Shown: positions 1 to 9,144, numbered from the stretch's first letter. The stretch: 64,000 nucleotides of DNA from Saccharibacillus brassicae (GCF_006542275.1 NZ_CP041217.1:1907501-1971500); one strand, 5' to 3'. Numbers and translations: made by a program. The notes: generated by a model not told the origin, from the letters alone.

Positions 1-188
1 TGATTTTCCTGCCGATCGCTTCCAAGATCCGGGCGCGCGGCGAAGAGGAGGTCCAAGTGATGGAGATGATGCTCGAAGGACTGCTTGCCGTTCAGAACGC
101 GGAGAATCCGAATATGGTCCGCAAAAAACTGTCGACCTACCTCGACGATTATGAAGACGAAAGACCGGTTGGAGCGGATCGCCGATGA
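1..188 (+). CDS. motA: Flagellar motor stator protein MotA, C-terminal end (partial)
   Basis: The reading frame is already open at the left edge and codes for about 61 residues beginning IFLPIASKIRARGEEE and ending at the TGA at 186-188. The PIASKIR segment followed by an acidic helix (VQVMEMMLEGLLAVQNAENP) and a basic patch is the cytoplasmic tail typical of MotA, which forms the proton- or sodium-conducting stator ring with MotB. The stop overlaps the motB start in an ATGA arrangement, so the two are translationally coupled. The 5' part lies outside the window. Confidence 0.88.
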   Translation, partial: IFLPIASKIRARGEEEVQVMEMMLEGLLAVQNAENPNMVRKKLSTYLDDYEDERPVGADRR

Positions 189-1030
189 GCAGACGCCGCA
201 GACGCCGCAACGAAGGCCCTTCGCATCAGCAGGAACGCTGGCTGATCACGTATGCCGACCTGTTGACGCTCCTGCTTATCTTTTTCATTATCATGTACGC
301 GGTCAGCACGATCGATGCGGAAAAATACGAAGCCGTCTCCGGTTCGCTTCAGACGACGTTTCAGGCGGGCAGCAGCATTCTGGACGGCGGACCGAAGATC
401 ACCGGACAGCAAGGGCAGCAGACGCCCGGCAGCGCCGGGAACGGCTCGGGCGCTCCGTCCGGCGGCGGGGACGCGCAGATCGCGCCGGACCCGGAGACCG
501 AACCGACGGCGCGCGAACTCGCTTTTCGCGAGCAGGAACGCCAGTTGGCCGGTTTTCTGGAGACGATCGAATCCTACGTGGCGGACAACAATTTGCAGGA
601 CCAGATCTTCGTGGCCGACAAGCCGCAGGGCATCTCGATCACGCTGAGCGACCGCTTCCTGTTCGACGTCGGCCAGGCGCAGCTGAAGCCCGGCGCCGCC
701 GGCATCCTGGACCGGCTGTCCAGCCTGTTCGGCAGCATCGACGCCGCGATCAGCATCGAAGGCCATACGGACAACCAGCCGATCCGCGGCGGACGTTATA
801 CGGACAACTGGGAGCTGTCCGGCGACCGGGCACTATCGGTACTGCGCTACTTCATCGACAACCGCGGCCTGAACCCGACGCAGTTCCAGTACGCCGGCTA
901 CGCGGACACGCGCCCGGTCGGCGACAACGCCACGCTTGCGGGCCGCCAGCAGAACCGCAGGGTCGAGATCACGGTGCTGCGTCAGCTTCGATCCGACGGA
1001 ACGACGGCGCCCGCGGCTTCGGCCGAGTGA
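185..1030 (+). CDS. motB: Flagellar motor stator protein MotB
   Basis: This 281-residue protein has an Arg-rich cytoplasmic N-terminus. One transmembrane helix (about residues 20-42) carries the conserved ion-binding Asp, D25 in TYADLLTLLL. A Gly/Ser/Pro-rich linker (about 65-110) follows, then a C-terminal OmpA-like peptidoglycan-binding domain (about 150-265) with the IEGHTDNQPI motif. It anchors the MotA/MotB stator to the wall and couples ion flow to flagellar rotation. Its ATG overlaps the motA stop. The linker is long and low in complexity. Whether the stator uses H+ or Na+ cannot be told from the sequence alone. Confidence 0.95.
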   Translation: MSRRRRRRNEGPSHQQERWLITYADLLTLLLIFFIIMYAVSTIDAEKYEAVSGSLQTTFQAGSSILDGGPKITGQQGQQTPGSAGNGSGAPSGGGDAQIAPDPETEPTARELAFREQERQLAGFLETIESYVADNNLQDQIFVADKPQGISITLSDRFLFDVGQAQLKPGAAGILDRLSSLFGSIDAAISIEGHTDNQPIRGGRYTDNWELSGDRALSVLRYFIDNRGLNPTQFQYAGYADTRPVGDNATLAGRQQNRRVEITVLRQLRSDGTTAPAASAE

Positions 1031-1107
1031 TTCCGGCAGAACGCGTGACCCTCTTTTGATTTATAGCCCGCTTTTCCCGGACTTCTGTCCCACACTGCCA
1101 TGAATGA

Positions 1108-1169
1108 GCACAAAAAAGCACCCGGCAGCCTCCGCATTTGACGCGAAGGCCGACCGGGTGTTTTTGTGC
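1108..1169. terminator. Bidirectional intrinsic terminator between motB and the exporter operon
   Basis: Inverted arms GCACAAAAAAGCACCCGG and CCGGGTGTTTTTGTGC enclose a GC-rich loop. T-runs on both strands fit termination of motAB from the left and of the exporter operon from the right. Confidence 0.8.
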
Positions 1170-1171
1170 GT

Positions 1172-2347
1172 TCAGGCCGCGCTCTCGCCCGGCTTCAAGA
1201 TGACCGAGCCGATCGCAAGCAGCACGAACGCCATCAGCAGCAGGATAAGCAGCGGCAGAGCCGCTTCGCTCAAGCTGCCGCCGTCCGCGATCCGCTGCAC
1301 GGCTTCGATCGCCCATTTCTGCGGCACAAAGTTCGATGCGGTCTGCAAATATCCCGGCATGATCGAGATCGGCCAGAAGCAGCCGCCGAGCATGCAGGTC
1401 GGCGTAATGATCAGCGTGTTGAGCATCGGCGCATTGTCCGCGTTGCGCACGAGGCCGGCTACCGCGCTCGCAAGGCCGATCGTCACGAGCATGAACGCGG
1501 TCAGTACCGCGGCATGCAGCCAGACCGGCACGCCGTAATCGTAGCGCAGCAATCCCCGCGTCACGAGCAGCAGCAGAGCGATCTGAAGCCAACCGAGCGC
1601 GAAGCAGCCGAGAAAATTGCCCAGCGCGATCTGCAACGAACTCGTCGGTGCGGTATAGACGCGCGCCATCGTACCCTGCCTGCGGTCTTCGAGGATCAGC
1701 GATACGCAGGTGCCGGACAAGCCCATCAGGAACAGCAGCGTAAAGCCGATTACGTTGTTCAGTCCTTGGCGCGGATACAGCTGTTCATCGGTCAGCACCG
1801 TCTTCACCGCTTCGCTGCCCTGCGCTTTGAGCAGTTCGGCGAAGCGGGTCTCCGCCGACATCCCTCCGGCCGCGGCGTTCCCGCTTTCTTTTTCCGCAGA
1901 ACGAATCAAGGCCGCCGCATCCGCCAACCGTCTGTGCTGCCCGTCCAGCGTCAGCTTCAGCAGAATCGAATCTTCGGTCGGATTCAGCTGGTAGTAGATC
2001 GGCGCGGCCGAACCTCCGCTCAGCAGCGAACGGCTGTAATCGGCCGGAATCACGATGCCGAACGCCAGATCCCGGTCGGTCACGGCCTGCCGGAGAGTCT
2101 CTTCGCCTGACGCCTCGCTCAGCTCCCTGTTCTCCCGCTGCCCCAGTTCGCCCAGCAGACGTTCTCCCGCCGGCCCCGCGTCCAGATTGACGTATCCGAC
2201 CGGCGCGGGCGGCGACGAAATTCCGCTGCCGAGCAGCCCGACTGCGCCGGAGACGATCGCTACCGGCAGGATCAGGTACGAGAGTACGCCCCTGAAGCTG
2301 CCGAGCGCCCGCCGAATCAAATTCCAGGCCATCCATACACTATTCAT
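1172..2347 (-). CDS. ABC-2 type exporter permease, second permease (LnrN/LnrM-like)
   Basis: A 391-residue membrane protein of the ABC-2 type. It has one N-terminal helix (about 15-40), a large extracytoplasmic domain (about 45-190) and five hydrophobic helices in the C-terminal half, with the usual GLSGTCVSLILEDRRQGTMAR cytoplasmic turn. I start at the ATG at 2345-2347 (MNSVWMAWNL) because AAAGGGG lies 7 bases upstream; this overlaps the stop of the upstream permease by 8 bases. With the other permease and the ATPase it should form a three-gene exporter. The gene order and sizes resemble B. subtilis lnrLMN (linearmycin resistance). The substrate here is inferred, not shown. Confidence 0.85.
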   Translation of the reverse strand: MNSVWMAWNLIRRALGSFRGVLSYLILPVAIVSGAVGLLGSGISSPPAPVGYVNLDAGPAGERLLGELGQRENRELSEASGEETLRQAVTDRDLAFGIVIPADYSRSLLSGGSAAPIYYQLNPTEDSILLKLTLDGQHRRLADAAALIRSAEKESGNAAAGGMSAETRFAELLKAQGSEAVKTVLTDEQLYPRQGLNNVIGFTLLFLMGLSGTCVSLILEDRRQGTMARVYTAPTSSLQIALGNFLGCFALGWLQIALLLLVTRGLLRYDYGVPVWLHAAVLTAFMLVTIGLASAVAGLVRNADNAPMLNTLIITPTCMLGGCFWPISIMPGYLQTASNFVPQKWAIEAVQRIADGGSLSEAALPLLILLLMAFVLLAIGSVILKPGESAA

Positions 2348-3503
2348 ACGCGTACCCCTTTCTGGCATAGATCGCGAGCGCGATCGCAAGCACGCCGACG
2401 CTGACTGCGGCCAGGATACCGATCGACGCGCCGACGTGCGCGGACGGTTCGTGCAGCATCATGCGCAGCATGCTTTCCGCGGCCCAGCGGTTCATCGTGA
2501 AGTCGCCCAGCCGCTGCAGCCAGCCTTCGAACGGCACGAAGCCTCCGCTGAGAAACGTCATGCCCACGATCAATCCCTGAATGATCGAAGCGCTCTGCGC
2601 CTGCGACGTCGTCAGGAACGTGACCGCGATCGACATGCCCATCGTGAACAGGATCATCAGCAGGCATACGCCGATCAGCAGCAGCGGCTGTGCGCCCCAA
2701 TCGACGCCGAAGACCCATTTGGACACGAGCACGATCGTCAGCGCCTGCATACCCGCTACCGCGCCGGCCGCGGCCACTTTGCCCGCGAACAGATACACCG
2801 GCCGAATCGGCATCGCATACATGCGCTGCAGCGTCCGGTTCTCCCGTTCGCCGTACAGGCTGCTGCTCAGACTGAGTCCGGCGTACATGACGAACATGAT
2901 CAGCATCGACGCCGCGTAATATTGAAACGCCGTATAGCTGGTCCCTTCGGCTCCAAGCGCGCCGCTCTGCACCTGCGAAGCCGGAGCCGGCAGCTGCGCG
3001 TACGCCTCAAGCACCTGCGGGCCGAGCAGCCCGGCTGCCGCCGAACGATCGTTGATCGCGTCGACGAACGGACGCAGCACGTTTTCGGCGACGCGGTTGT
3101 CGGATTGGCTCTTGCCGCGGATCAGTTCCAGCGAGCTTGCGCCGCCGGACATGACGGCTCCGTCGAAGTCCGCAGGCACGACGAGTGCGTAATCCGCGGT
3201 GCCGGATCGCAGCATGCTGTCCGCCTGCGCCCGGTCCGCCGCTTCAACGACGTCGATGTAAGCGGCCACGCCCGCTTCCGCCAAATAACCGTCCACCAGC
3301 GGCGAGACTTCGCCCTGCACAAACGCGAGTCTCACCGGCTCGATGTTCGCGTCTTCGGTATTGCCGGCGTCGGTCACTCCCGCAAGCGCCGTGCCGAGCA
3401 GGAAAATAATAATCAATGGCAGCAGAAACAAATTGATCGGCACCGTCCGCATCCTCAGCGTTCTTTTTAACTGGTGGAGCGCCACGACATAAAAAGTTCG
3501 CAT
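2340..3503 (-). CDS. ABC-2 type exporter permease, first permease (LnrM/LnrN-like)
   Basis: A 387-residue ABC-2 permease. An N-terminal helix (about 20-42, NLFLLPLIIIFLLGTALAG) is followed by an extracytoplasmic domain (about 45-210) and five C-terminal helices. The motif YGERENRTLQRMYAMPIRP is the conserved cytoplasmic coupling segment of this family. It lies 31 bases downstream of the ATPase gene and overlaps the next permease gene, so all three are co-transcribed. It is likely half of a heterodimeric membrane pore exporting a lipophilic compound. Family assignment is firm; the linearmycin-type role rests on gene order and sizes. Confidence 0.86.
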   Translation of the reverse strand: MRTFYVVALHQLKRTLRMRTVPINLFLLPLIIIFLLGTALAGVTDAGNTEDANIEPVRLAFVQGEVSPLVDGYLAEAGVAAYIDVVEAADRAQADSMLRSGTADYALVVPADFDGAVMSGGASSLELIRGKSQSDNRVAENVLRPFVDAINDRSAAAGLLGPQVLEAYAQLPAPASQVQSGALGAEGTSYTAFQYYAASMLIMFVMYAGLSLSSSLYGERENRTLQRMYAMPIRPVYLFAGKVAAAGAVAGMQALTIVLVSKWVFGVDWGAQPLLLIGVCLLMILFTMGMSIAVTFLTTSQAQSASIIQGLIVGMTFLSGGFVPFEGWLQRLGDFTMNRWAAESMLRMMLHEPSAHVGASIGILAAVSVGVLAIALAIYARKGYAYE

Positions 3504-3534
3504 TCCGTTTCTCCTCCTCTTCCGTTTCTCAGCT

Positions 3535-4470
3535 TCAGTCTCTCAGCGTGCGGCCGGTCAAATTCAGAAACAGCGATTCGAGGTTCGGCGCTTCGCATTC
3601 GAGCGAGGCGATCAGCGCTTCGTGCCGCGCGCAGATGAACAGCACATCCTGCAGGCTGCGCTGCGCGGAAGGCAGATAGAGCGTGATCCGGTCGCCTTCC
3701 GCTTCGACGGCTTCGATGCGCGGATGTTCCTTGAGTTCACGCAGCAGCTCGTCCGTCACCGGCGAAGCCTGCAGCAGAATCCGTTCCTGCTGGGCCGCCC
3801 GCTCGCGCAGCTCCGCCTGGCTGCCGGAAGCGATCAGATGCCCGCGGTCGACGATCGCCACCCGGGAGCTGACCGCTTCAACTTCCTCCATGTAATGGCT
3901 CGTATAGACGATCGTCGAGCCCGCCCGGTTCAGCTCGCGCACCGAATCGAGGATATGGTTGCGCGACTGCGGATCGATACCTACCGTCGGTTCGTCCATG
4001 ATGATCAGCTTCGGCCGGTGCATGATCGCGCAGGCGATATTGAGCCGCCGCTTCATGCCGCCCGAGAACGTCGCCGGCAGCTCTCTCGCCTTGTCTTCGA
4101 GCCCGACGAATTCCAGCGCTTCCCCGACCCGCTGCTTGAGCAGGGCGCCGCGCAGGCCGTACAATCGCGCAAAAAACGTCACGTTTTCCGCGGCCGACAT
4201 TTTTTCGTACAGCGCCAGGTCCTGCGGCACGAGTCCGAGCATGCGCTTGACTTCGATCGGCGACTTCCGGACCGAGATGCCGCCGACGCGGATCTCGCCG
4301 CTGTCGATGCCGATCAGCCCGCAGATCATGCCGATCGTCGTGCTTTTGCCTGCGCCGTTCGGCCCGAGCAGCCCCAGCACCTCTCCTTCTTCCACGTTCA
4401 GACTCAGATGGTCGACCGAAATGCGGCTGCCGTAGCGCTTCACCACGTCGTTGATTTCGATAAAAGACAT
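3535..4470 (-). CDS. ABC exporter ATP-binding protein (LnrL-like)
   Basis: A 311-residue ABC ATPase of the drug-exporter (DrrA/LnrL) class. The Walker A motif GPNGAGKST is at residues 36-44, the Q-loop is in LGLVPQDLALYE, the signature FSGGMKRRLN is near 143, Walker B LIIMDEP is near 160, and the switch His is in YTSHYMEEVE. A C-terminal extension of about 80 residues is typical of exporter ATPases. It is the first gene of the minus-strand operon and faces a two-component system across about 200 bases. Expression is probably controlled by that pair, given the operator-like inverted repeat in the gap. Confidence 0.92.
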   Translation of the reverse strand: MSFIEINDVVKRYGSRISVDHLSLNVEEGEVLGLLGPNGAGKSTTIGMICGLIGIDSGEIRVGGISVRKSPIEVKRMLGLVPQDLALYEKMSAAENVTFFARLYGLRGALLKQRVGEALEFVGLEDKARELPATFSGGMKRRLNIACAIMHRPKLIIMDEPTVGIDPQSRNHILDSVRELNRAGSTIVYTSHYMEEVEAVSSRVAIVDRGHLIASGSQAELRERAAQQERILLQASPVTDELLRELKEHPRIEAVEAEGDRITLYLPSAQRSLQDVLFICARHEALIASLECEAPNLESLFLNLTGRTLRD

Positions 4471-4555
4471 TGCCTCGTTCCCCTTTCGTTATGCCCGTTG
4501 CTTCGGCTTATACTCGCATTGTACGTAGGTTCGGCGCCGCTTGCAGGTACAAAAA

Positions 4556-4581
4556 GTCATGAGTTCAAAACCAGGCATGAC
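4556..4581. promoter_or_regulatory. Inverted repeat, candidate operator of the divergent exporter/two-component module
   Basis: GTCATG and CATGAC are exact inverted half-sites with 14 bases between them, in the gap between the ABC ATPase start (4470) and the kinase start (4673). NarL-family regulators bind such inverted hexamers, so this is a reasonable target for the regulator encoded at 6054-6806. The role is inferred. Confidence 0.45.
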
Positions 4582-4612
4582 CAAAGTCACCTCCGTCTTG
4601 GCCGGGTACGCA

Positions 4613-4621
4613 TGCTATAAT
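4613..4621 (+). promoter_or_regulatory. Extended -10 promoter element for the kinase/regulator operon
   Basis: TGCTATAAT is a perfect -10 hexamer preceded by TGN. No good -35 is visible, as expected for an extended -10 promoter. Transcription would begin near 4628, about 45 bases before the GTG start and downstream of the inverted repeat. Confidence 0.55.
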
Positions 4622-4672
4622 CGGAAAAAGGCGCGCACGGCGTCAAACTGCGAACACGGGAGTGGAGGCCAA

Positions 4673-5920
4673 GTGAAGTTTGCGATACGTGGAGGCTTGA
4701 TCTTCGTCTCGGCGGCGGCTGGCCTGTACACCGCGCAGCCCGGCGAACTGCCAACGTATACGACGGGCGTGCTGGCGTTCGCGGCGCTGACGGCGGCGGA
4801 ACGCTTCGGCCTGCCGGACCGGCTGCGCATCGCCCTGCATGCGGCGCAGCTTCTGTGCGCGTTCTGGCTGACGGAGCGGTTCGGGCCGGCGATGCTGTTC
4901 CTCTCCCTGTCGAGCCTGCCGGGATACCTGCGCAGCGGGACGGTTCCCGAAGGGCTGCTGGCGGCTGCCCACCTGCTGGCGCTGAATCTGGCGCTGGCCG
5001 GCGCAGACGTTCCGACGCGGGTCAACGCCAATCTGGCTTTTCTGCTGAGCGCGGGCCTGCTTGGGCTGCTGGGCGGCAGCGAACGGAGCGAACGCGAGAT
5101 CCGGCGGCGCTACGACGGGCTGCGGCTGCGCCATTTTGAGCTGCACGAAGAACGCGAGCGCCTGGCGGCGTTCGCGGCGCGGATCGAAGAGGAAGCGCAG
5201 GACGAAGAGCGCGTGCGGATCGCCCGCAAACTGCACGACGATATCGGCCACCGGCTGATCCGTATCAAAATGATGATGGAAGCGGCGCTGCATATCCTGC
5301 CGACGGAACGCGAACGGGCCGCGGCGATGCTGGAGCAGATTCGCCGGCAGCTCGAAGAGAGCATGGAAGAGATCCGGCTGTCGGTCAAAAAAGGCACGAC
5401 GGCAAGCCGCGCCGAGCACGAGTACGCGCTCGACCGCCTGCTCGGCGAGACGGGCGAGCAGGCCGGTATCCGCACTTCGTACCTGATCCGCGGCCTGCCT
5501 TACGCGCTGTATCCGAGCTACCGCGTGACGCTGTACCAAAATGCGCGGGAAGCGCTGACCAACGCGCTGCGGCACGGCCGAGCCGACTACGTCGAACTGA
5601 CGCTCATCTACGAGCCGGACGCCGTCGTGACGGAGATTCGGAGCGGGCGGACAGACGACGCGGACGTGCAGCGTTTGGAAGCGGTGCAGCGGGCGGACGG
5701 CGCGCAGCGGGCAGACGATGTGCCGCTTCAAGTGCCGGCTGCGGAATTTGCGCGGCAGAAGCGGGCGGAGCCGGAACGGACGAAGATTCGTCCGGGCATG
5801 GGCATACGCGGCATGGCGGAGCGTACGCGGCACCTCGGCGGCGAACTGCGGATCGAGCCGGGCCCGCCGTTCACCGTGGTGACCCGGCTGCCGGTCCGCG
5901 TTCATAAAGCGGCGGAATGA
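4673..5920 (+). CDS. Sensor histidine kinase, NarL/DesK-type (LnrJ-like)
   Basis: The frame is open further upstream, but GGAGG sits 5 bases before the GTG at 4673, which gives 415 residues. The N-terminal 150 residues are five or six hydrophobic helices with almost no outside loops (an intramembrane-sensing kinase). A coiled linker follows, then the HisKA_3 dimerisation motif RIARKLHDDIGHRL with the phospho-accepting His near residue 188. The N-box is NAREALTNALRHG and the G-box is GMGIRGMAERTRHLGG. Between the N and G boxes lies an unusually long, Ala/Asp/Arg-rich insert (about 325-375). It is co-directional with the response regulator and divergent from the exporter it probably controls. 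Such kinases often sense membrane-active compounds. Confidence 0.9.
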   Translation: MKFAIRGGLIFVSAAAGLYTAQPGELPTYTTGVLAFAALTAAERFGLPDRLRIALHAAQLLCAFWLTERFGPAMLFLSLSSLPGYLRSGTVPEGLLAAAHLLALNLALAGADVPTRVNANLAFLLSAGLLGLLGGSERSEREIRRRYDGLRLRHFELHEERERLAAFAARIEEEAQDEERVRIARKLHDDIGHRLIRIKMMMEAALHILPTERERAAAMLEQIRRQLEESMEEIRLSVKKGTTASRAEHEYALDRLLGETGEQAGIRTSYLIRGLPYALYPSYRVTLYQNAREALTNALRHGRADYVELTLIYEPDAVVTEIRSGRTDDADVQRLEAVQRADGAQRADDVPLQVPAAEFARQKRAEPERTKIRPGMGIRGMAERTRHLGGELRIEPGPPFTVVTRLPVRVHKAAE

Positions 5921-6004
5921 AGGCGAACGCGCGCCGCGAAGCGTGCAGCGAATAGCTCGGCGCAGAATACAGTGAAGACGACAGCGAAGACGCTGACAAA
6001 CAAG

Positions 6005-6037
6005 GCGCAGCCGGCGGTCATTCGCCGCTGGCTGCGC
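6005..6037 (+). other. Strong stem-loop in the kinase-regulator gap
   Basis: GCGCAGCCGGCGG pairs with CGCCGCTGGCTGCGC around a short loop (one bulge), ending 3 bases before the AGGAGG ribosome binding site of the regulator gene. No T-run follows, so it is not a terminator. It could slow decay or modulate translation of the downstream gene. Confidence 0.5.
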
Positions 6038-6053
6038 AAGAGGAGGAAACCGC

Positions 6054-6806
6054 ATGATCCGGCTCATCATCGCCGACGACGATATTTTCATCCGGGAAAG
6101 TCTGCACATCATGCTCGGCATGGACCCCGAGATCGAGGTCGTGGGGTCGGCCGGCAACGGCGAAGAAGCACTTCAGCTGCTGGAGCAGGGCATAGCGGCC
6201 GATCTCGTGCTGATGGACATCCGCATGCCGGTATGCGACGGCGTGGAAGGCACGCGGCAGATCAAGTCGCGCTTCCCGCATGTGCGCGTGCTCGTGCTCA
6301 CCACGTTCGACGACGACGAATTCATTGCCGAAGCGATCCGCGGAGGCGCGAGCGGCTACCTGCTCAAAAATATTCCGCCCGACCGGATTATCAAAGGCAT
6401 CAAAACGGTGCACGAAGGCAGCATGCTGATCCATCCCGATATCGCGGCCAAGCTGGCGGGACTGCTGGCGCCTCCTGCGTCACAAAAAGCTCGGATGGCG
6501 GCGCAGGCTCCCCATGCCGCTGCGGCCGGCGCAGTTCCGGCGGTTCAGGCGGTTTCGGCCCCGGCGTCAGAGGCGTCCGAAGCGCGGCACGCGGCGGACG
6601 CGCGGGCACGGCTGGCGGAGTACGGGTTGACTCCGTCGGAATGCCAGGTCGTCGGCCTGATCGCCGAAGGACTGTCCAACCGCGAGATCGCGGGCCGGCT
6701 GTACCTGAGCGAAGGCACGGTCAAAAATTACGTCACGGAGATTCTGTCCAAGCTGTCGCTGCGCGACCGGACGCAGATCGCGATCTTTTATTTGCGCAGA
6801 CGGTAG
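6054..6806 (+). CDS. NarL/FixJ-family response regulator (LnrK-like)
   Basis: A 250-residue regulator. The receiver domain occupies about residues 1-120 with the acidic pocket ADDD at 7-10, the phospho-acceptor D55 in LVLMDIRMP, and Lys in LLKNIPP. The C-terminal LuxR-type helix-turn-helix (about 185-245) reads LTPSECQVVGLIAEGLSNREIAGRLYLS in two halves. The linker between them (about 140-185) is longer than usual and rich in Ala, Pro and Val. The start has AGGAGG 7 bases upstream. It follows the kinase by 133 bases and probably activates the divergent exporter operon. Confidence 0.92.
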   Translation: MIRLIIADDDIFIRESLHIMLGMDPEIEVVGSAGNGEEALQLLEQGIAADLVLMDIRMPVCDGVEGTRQIKSRFPHVRVLVLTTFDDDEFIAEAIRGGASGYLLKNIPPDRIIKGIKTVHEGSMLIHPDIAAKLAGLLAPPASQKARMAAQAPHAAAAGAVPAVQAVSAPASEASEARHAADARARLAEYGLTPSECQVVGLIAEGLSNREIAGRLYLSEGTVKNYVTEILSKLSLRDRTQIAIFYLRRR

Positions 6807-6903
6807 CGGTTCGGGGGGAATCTTCGTGAGAAAAAACGGCAGAACAAGTTCCGGAACAAAGGCCGGAACACGCGCTGGAACAAGTCCCGGAACAAAGCTC
6901 AGC

Positions 6904-6946
6904 AAAAAAGCCCGACGCCCGGAAACTTCCGGATGTCGGGCTTTTT
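6904..6946. terminator. Bidirectional intrinsic terminator
   Basis: AAAAAAGCCCGAC pairs with GTCGGGCTTTTT, with an inner CCGGAAACTTCCGG stem. It ends the two-component operon from the left and could also end the chemoreceptor gene from the right. Confidence 0.85.
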
Positions 6947-6998
6947 GAGCGGGGCGCTTAGGCATGGATAGACCGGGCAATCGGCGGGCCGAGCGCGG

Positions 6999-8861
6999 TC
7001 AAGCGACCGGATTCCAGTTGGCGGCCGGGGCGTTCGGCTCGCGCGTGCCGGCATCGTCGGCCGGCTCCGCCTGCGCGCCGAACGTTTCGCGCTCCAGCCG
7101 CTGCGCTTCGGCGGCTTCGGCAGGCGAAGCGGCGGAAACTTCCGCCTGGTCCAGCTTGAAGCGGGCAAGCGTGCCCTGCAGCTCTTCCGCCAGCTGCGAG
7201 AGGAACTTCGCCGAACCCTGCACTTCTTCCATCGTGGACAGCTGCTCTTCGCCGGCGGCGCTGACTTCTTCGATGCCGGCGGCTCCCTGCTGGGCAATCG
7301 AGCTGACTTCGCGCATCGCGTCGGCTACCTGCGTTGTCTGCTCGAGCAGCGTATCGATCAATTCGCTCGCTTGGCCGGTCTCCTGGGCCACACCCGAGAC
7401 CGAACCGCGGATTCGGCCGAACACTTCCGAGATCTCCCGGCCGCTCTCCACGCCGAGCTTCACCCGCTGCGCGCCTTCGTTCAACGAGTCGACGGCCGCT
7501 TCCGATTCTGTCTGAATCGCCGCGATGATCTCGCTGATCGTGCGCGTCGATTCGGCCGAGCTTTCCGCCAGTTTGCGGATCTCCTGGGCGACGACGGCAA
7601 AGCCCCGGCCGGCTTCTCCGGCTCTTGCCGCTTCGATCGAAGCGTTGAGCGACAGCAGATTAGTCTGGCGCGCGACCTGATCGATCAGTCCGGCGGCTGC
7701 GCCGATCTCTTCGGAGCGGCGGCGAAGTCCGGTCACGACTTCAAGCGCCTGCGTCACGCTGCGCTCGATCTCGTTCATACGGCCGATCGTCCTGCGCACT
7801 TCCTCGCTGCCGAGTTCGGCCGCTTCGTTGGCCAACCGGACAGAATTGGCGATGCCTTTGCCGTTTTGGTCCAGCAGACGCATATGGTTCTCCATCTCGT
7901 CCACGAAGCCGCTGACGCCGGCGATCGATTTGGCCTGCGTCTCGAAGCCGTCCGTCAGTGCCGCCGAAGAAGTCGCGATATGCTCGGCCGCTCCGGTCGT
8001 CTGTTCCGCGCCCGCCGTAAGCTGCTGCGAAGAAGCGGACAGCGTAACGGCACTCTCGTCGATCCGGCGGACCATGTCGCGCAGCCCGTCGATCATCCGG
8101 TTGAACGACAGCGTCACCTGTCCGATCTCGTCGCGGAACAAATACGTGCCCTGCACGCTGAGATCTCCGCTCTCGGCTTGTTCCATCATCTTCTGCATGC
8201 CGCGCAGCGGACGCGCGACGAGGCGGGCGATCAGCAGCCCGCCGCCCGCGACCAGTAGCACGCCCACGGCGATGCAGACGAGGATCAGCAGCGTCGAGCT
8301 CTGGGCCGCTTCCAGCGAAGCGGCATTGTTGCCCTGCGCTTCTCTGAGCAGCTGCGAGTTCAGCTGGTTGACGGTCCGGTTGACCTCCTCGCGGATCGGC
8401 TGCAGTTCCGCCTGGAACAACCGGTACGCTTCTTCGCCCTGATTGCGCGATGCCAGATCGACGATCCGCGAACGGACGTTGAAATACTCCGGCGTCAGTC
8501 CGTTATAGGTATCGTACAGCGCTTTGGCGTTCGGACTCAGCGCCGTCTCTTCCAGCGCCGCGTACGCCATCGCGTTGCGCGCCGTGCGATCGCTGATGCT
8601 CATCGACAAATTTTGGTTCGCCGTATAATCCTCGTTCAAAATCATCTCCATGACGTAAGCTTCGATCGCGCTGTTATTGGAGCTGACCTGTCCGATCGAG
8701 TTCAGCGACAGCACGTTGTTCCGATACATGTTTTCCGATTTTTCGGCCATCGTCTTCATTGCGGAAAAACCGGTGTACCCGACAACCAGCAGCATGATTC
8801 CCGACAGCAGGGTAAGCGCCAAAATTTTAGTTTGAACCTTGAAGTTTCGCATTTCGTTCAC
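6999..8861 (-). CDS. Methyl-accepting chemotaxis protein
   Basis: A chemoreceptor of about 620 residues. TM1 (about 8-32), an extracellular four-helix-bundle ligand domain (about 35-185), TM2 (about 190-212), a HAMP domain and a long signalling coiled coil follow in order. The CheA/CheW-contacting hairpin tip [20 protein letters not shown] is conserved. The frame extends upstream to a TTG at 8900, but GAGGA lies 4 bases before the GTG at 8861, and an ATG follows at 8852; I chose 8861. The C-terminus is a flexible acidic, Ala-rich tail ending NWNPVA, loosely like the NW-type tethers of enteric receptors. It is a single-gene transcript between two terminators. The ligand is unknown. Confidence 0.92.
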   Translation of the reverse strand: MNEMRNFKVQTKILALTLLSGIMLLVVGYTGFSAMKTMAEKSENMYRNNVLSLNSIGQVSSNNSAIEAYVMEMILNEDYTANQNLSMSISDRTARNAMAYAALEETALSPNAKALYDTYNGLTPEYFNVRSRIVDLASRNQGEEAYRLFQAELQPIREEVNRTVNQLNSQLLREAQGNNAASLEAAQSSTLLILVCIAVGVLLVAGGGLLIARLVARPLRGMQKMMEQAESGDLSVQGTYLFRDEIGQVTLSFNRMIDGLRDMVRRIDESAVTLSASSQQLTAGAEQTTGAAEHIATSSAALTDGFETQAKSIAGVSGFVDEMENHMRLLDQNGKGIANSVRLANEAAELGSEEVRRTIGRMNEIERSVTQALEVVTGLRRRSEEIGAAAGLIDQVARQTNLLSLNASIEAARAGEAGRGFAVVAQEIRKLAESSAESTRTISEIIAAIQTESEAAVDSLNEGAQRVKLGVESGREISEVFGRIRGSVSGVAQETGQASELIDTLLEQTTQVADAMREVSSIAQQGAAGIEEVSAAGEEQLSTMEEVQGSAKFLSQLAEELQGTLARFKLDQAEVSAASPAEAAEAQRLERETFGAQAEPADDAGTREPNAPAANWNPVA

Positions 8862-9062
8862 CGCTTCCTCAACTAGTCTGAAAGTCTCTCTGTTGCTCAA
8901 TTTTCTTCATTCTATCAGCTTCCCGTAAATTCTGTGCATGGTTTTTATGAATAAAACACCCTTTTTTGTGACTTTTTCTGCGTAAGCGGATACATTTGAC
9001 CTATTCATACATAGGCCGAAAGGATCATGTCAGTTATAATCCGTTACTCTGCCGAATACAGC

Positions 9063-9102
9063 AAAAAAAGACGGAATTCCCGCAGCGGGGAATTCCGTCT
9101 TG
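9063..9102 (-). terminator. Intrinsic terminator after the MinJ-like gene
   Basis: A near-perfect stem of GACGGAATTCCCCGC with GCGGGAATTCCGTC, followed on the minus strand by seven T. It lies about 45 bases past the stop at 9145. Confidence 0.9.
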
Positions 9103-9144
9103 TGTGGATCGAACCTATATCCGTGTCATGAGGCACCGCCGGAT

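Noticed and set aside
2055-3470. 471-codon plus-strand frame opposite the exporter permeases
   Set aside because: Antisense of two membrane proteins; no family resemblance.
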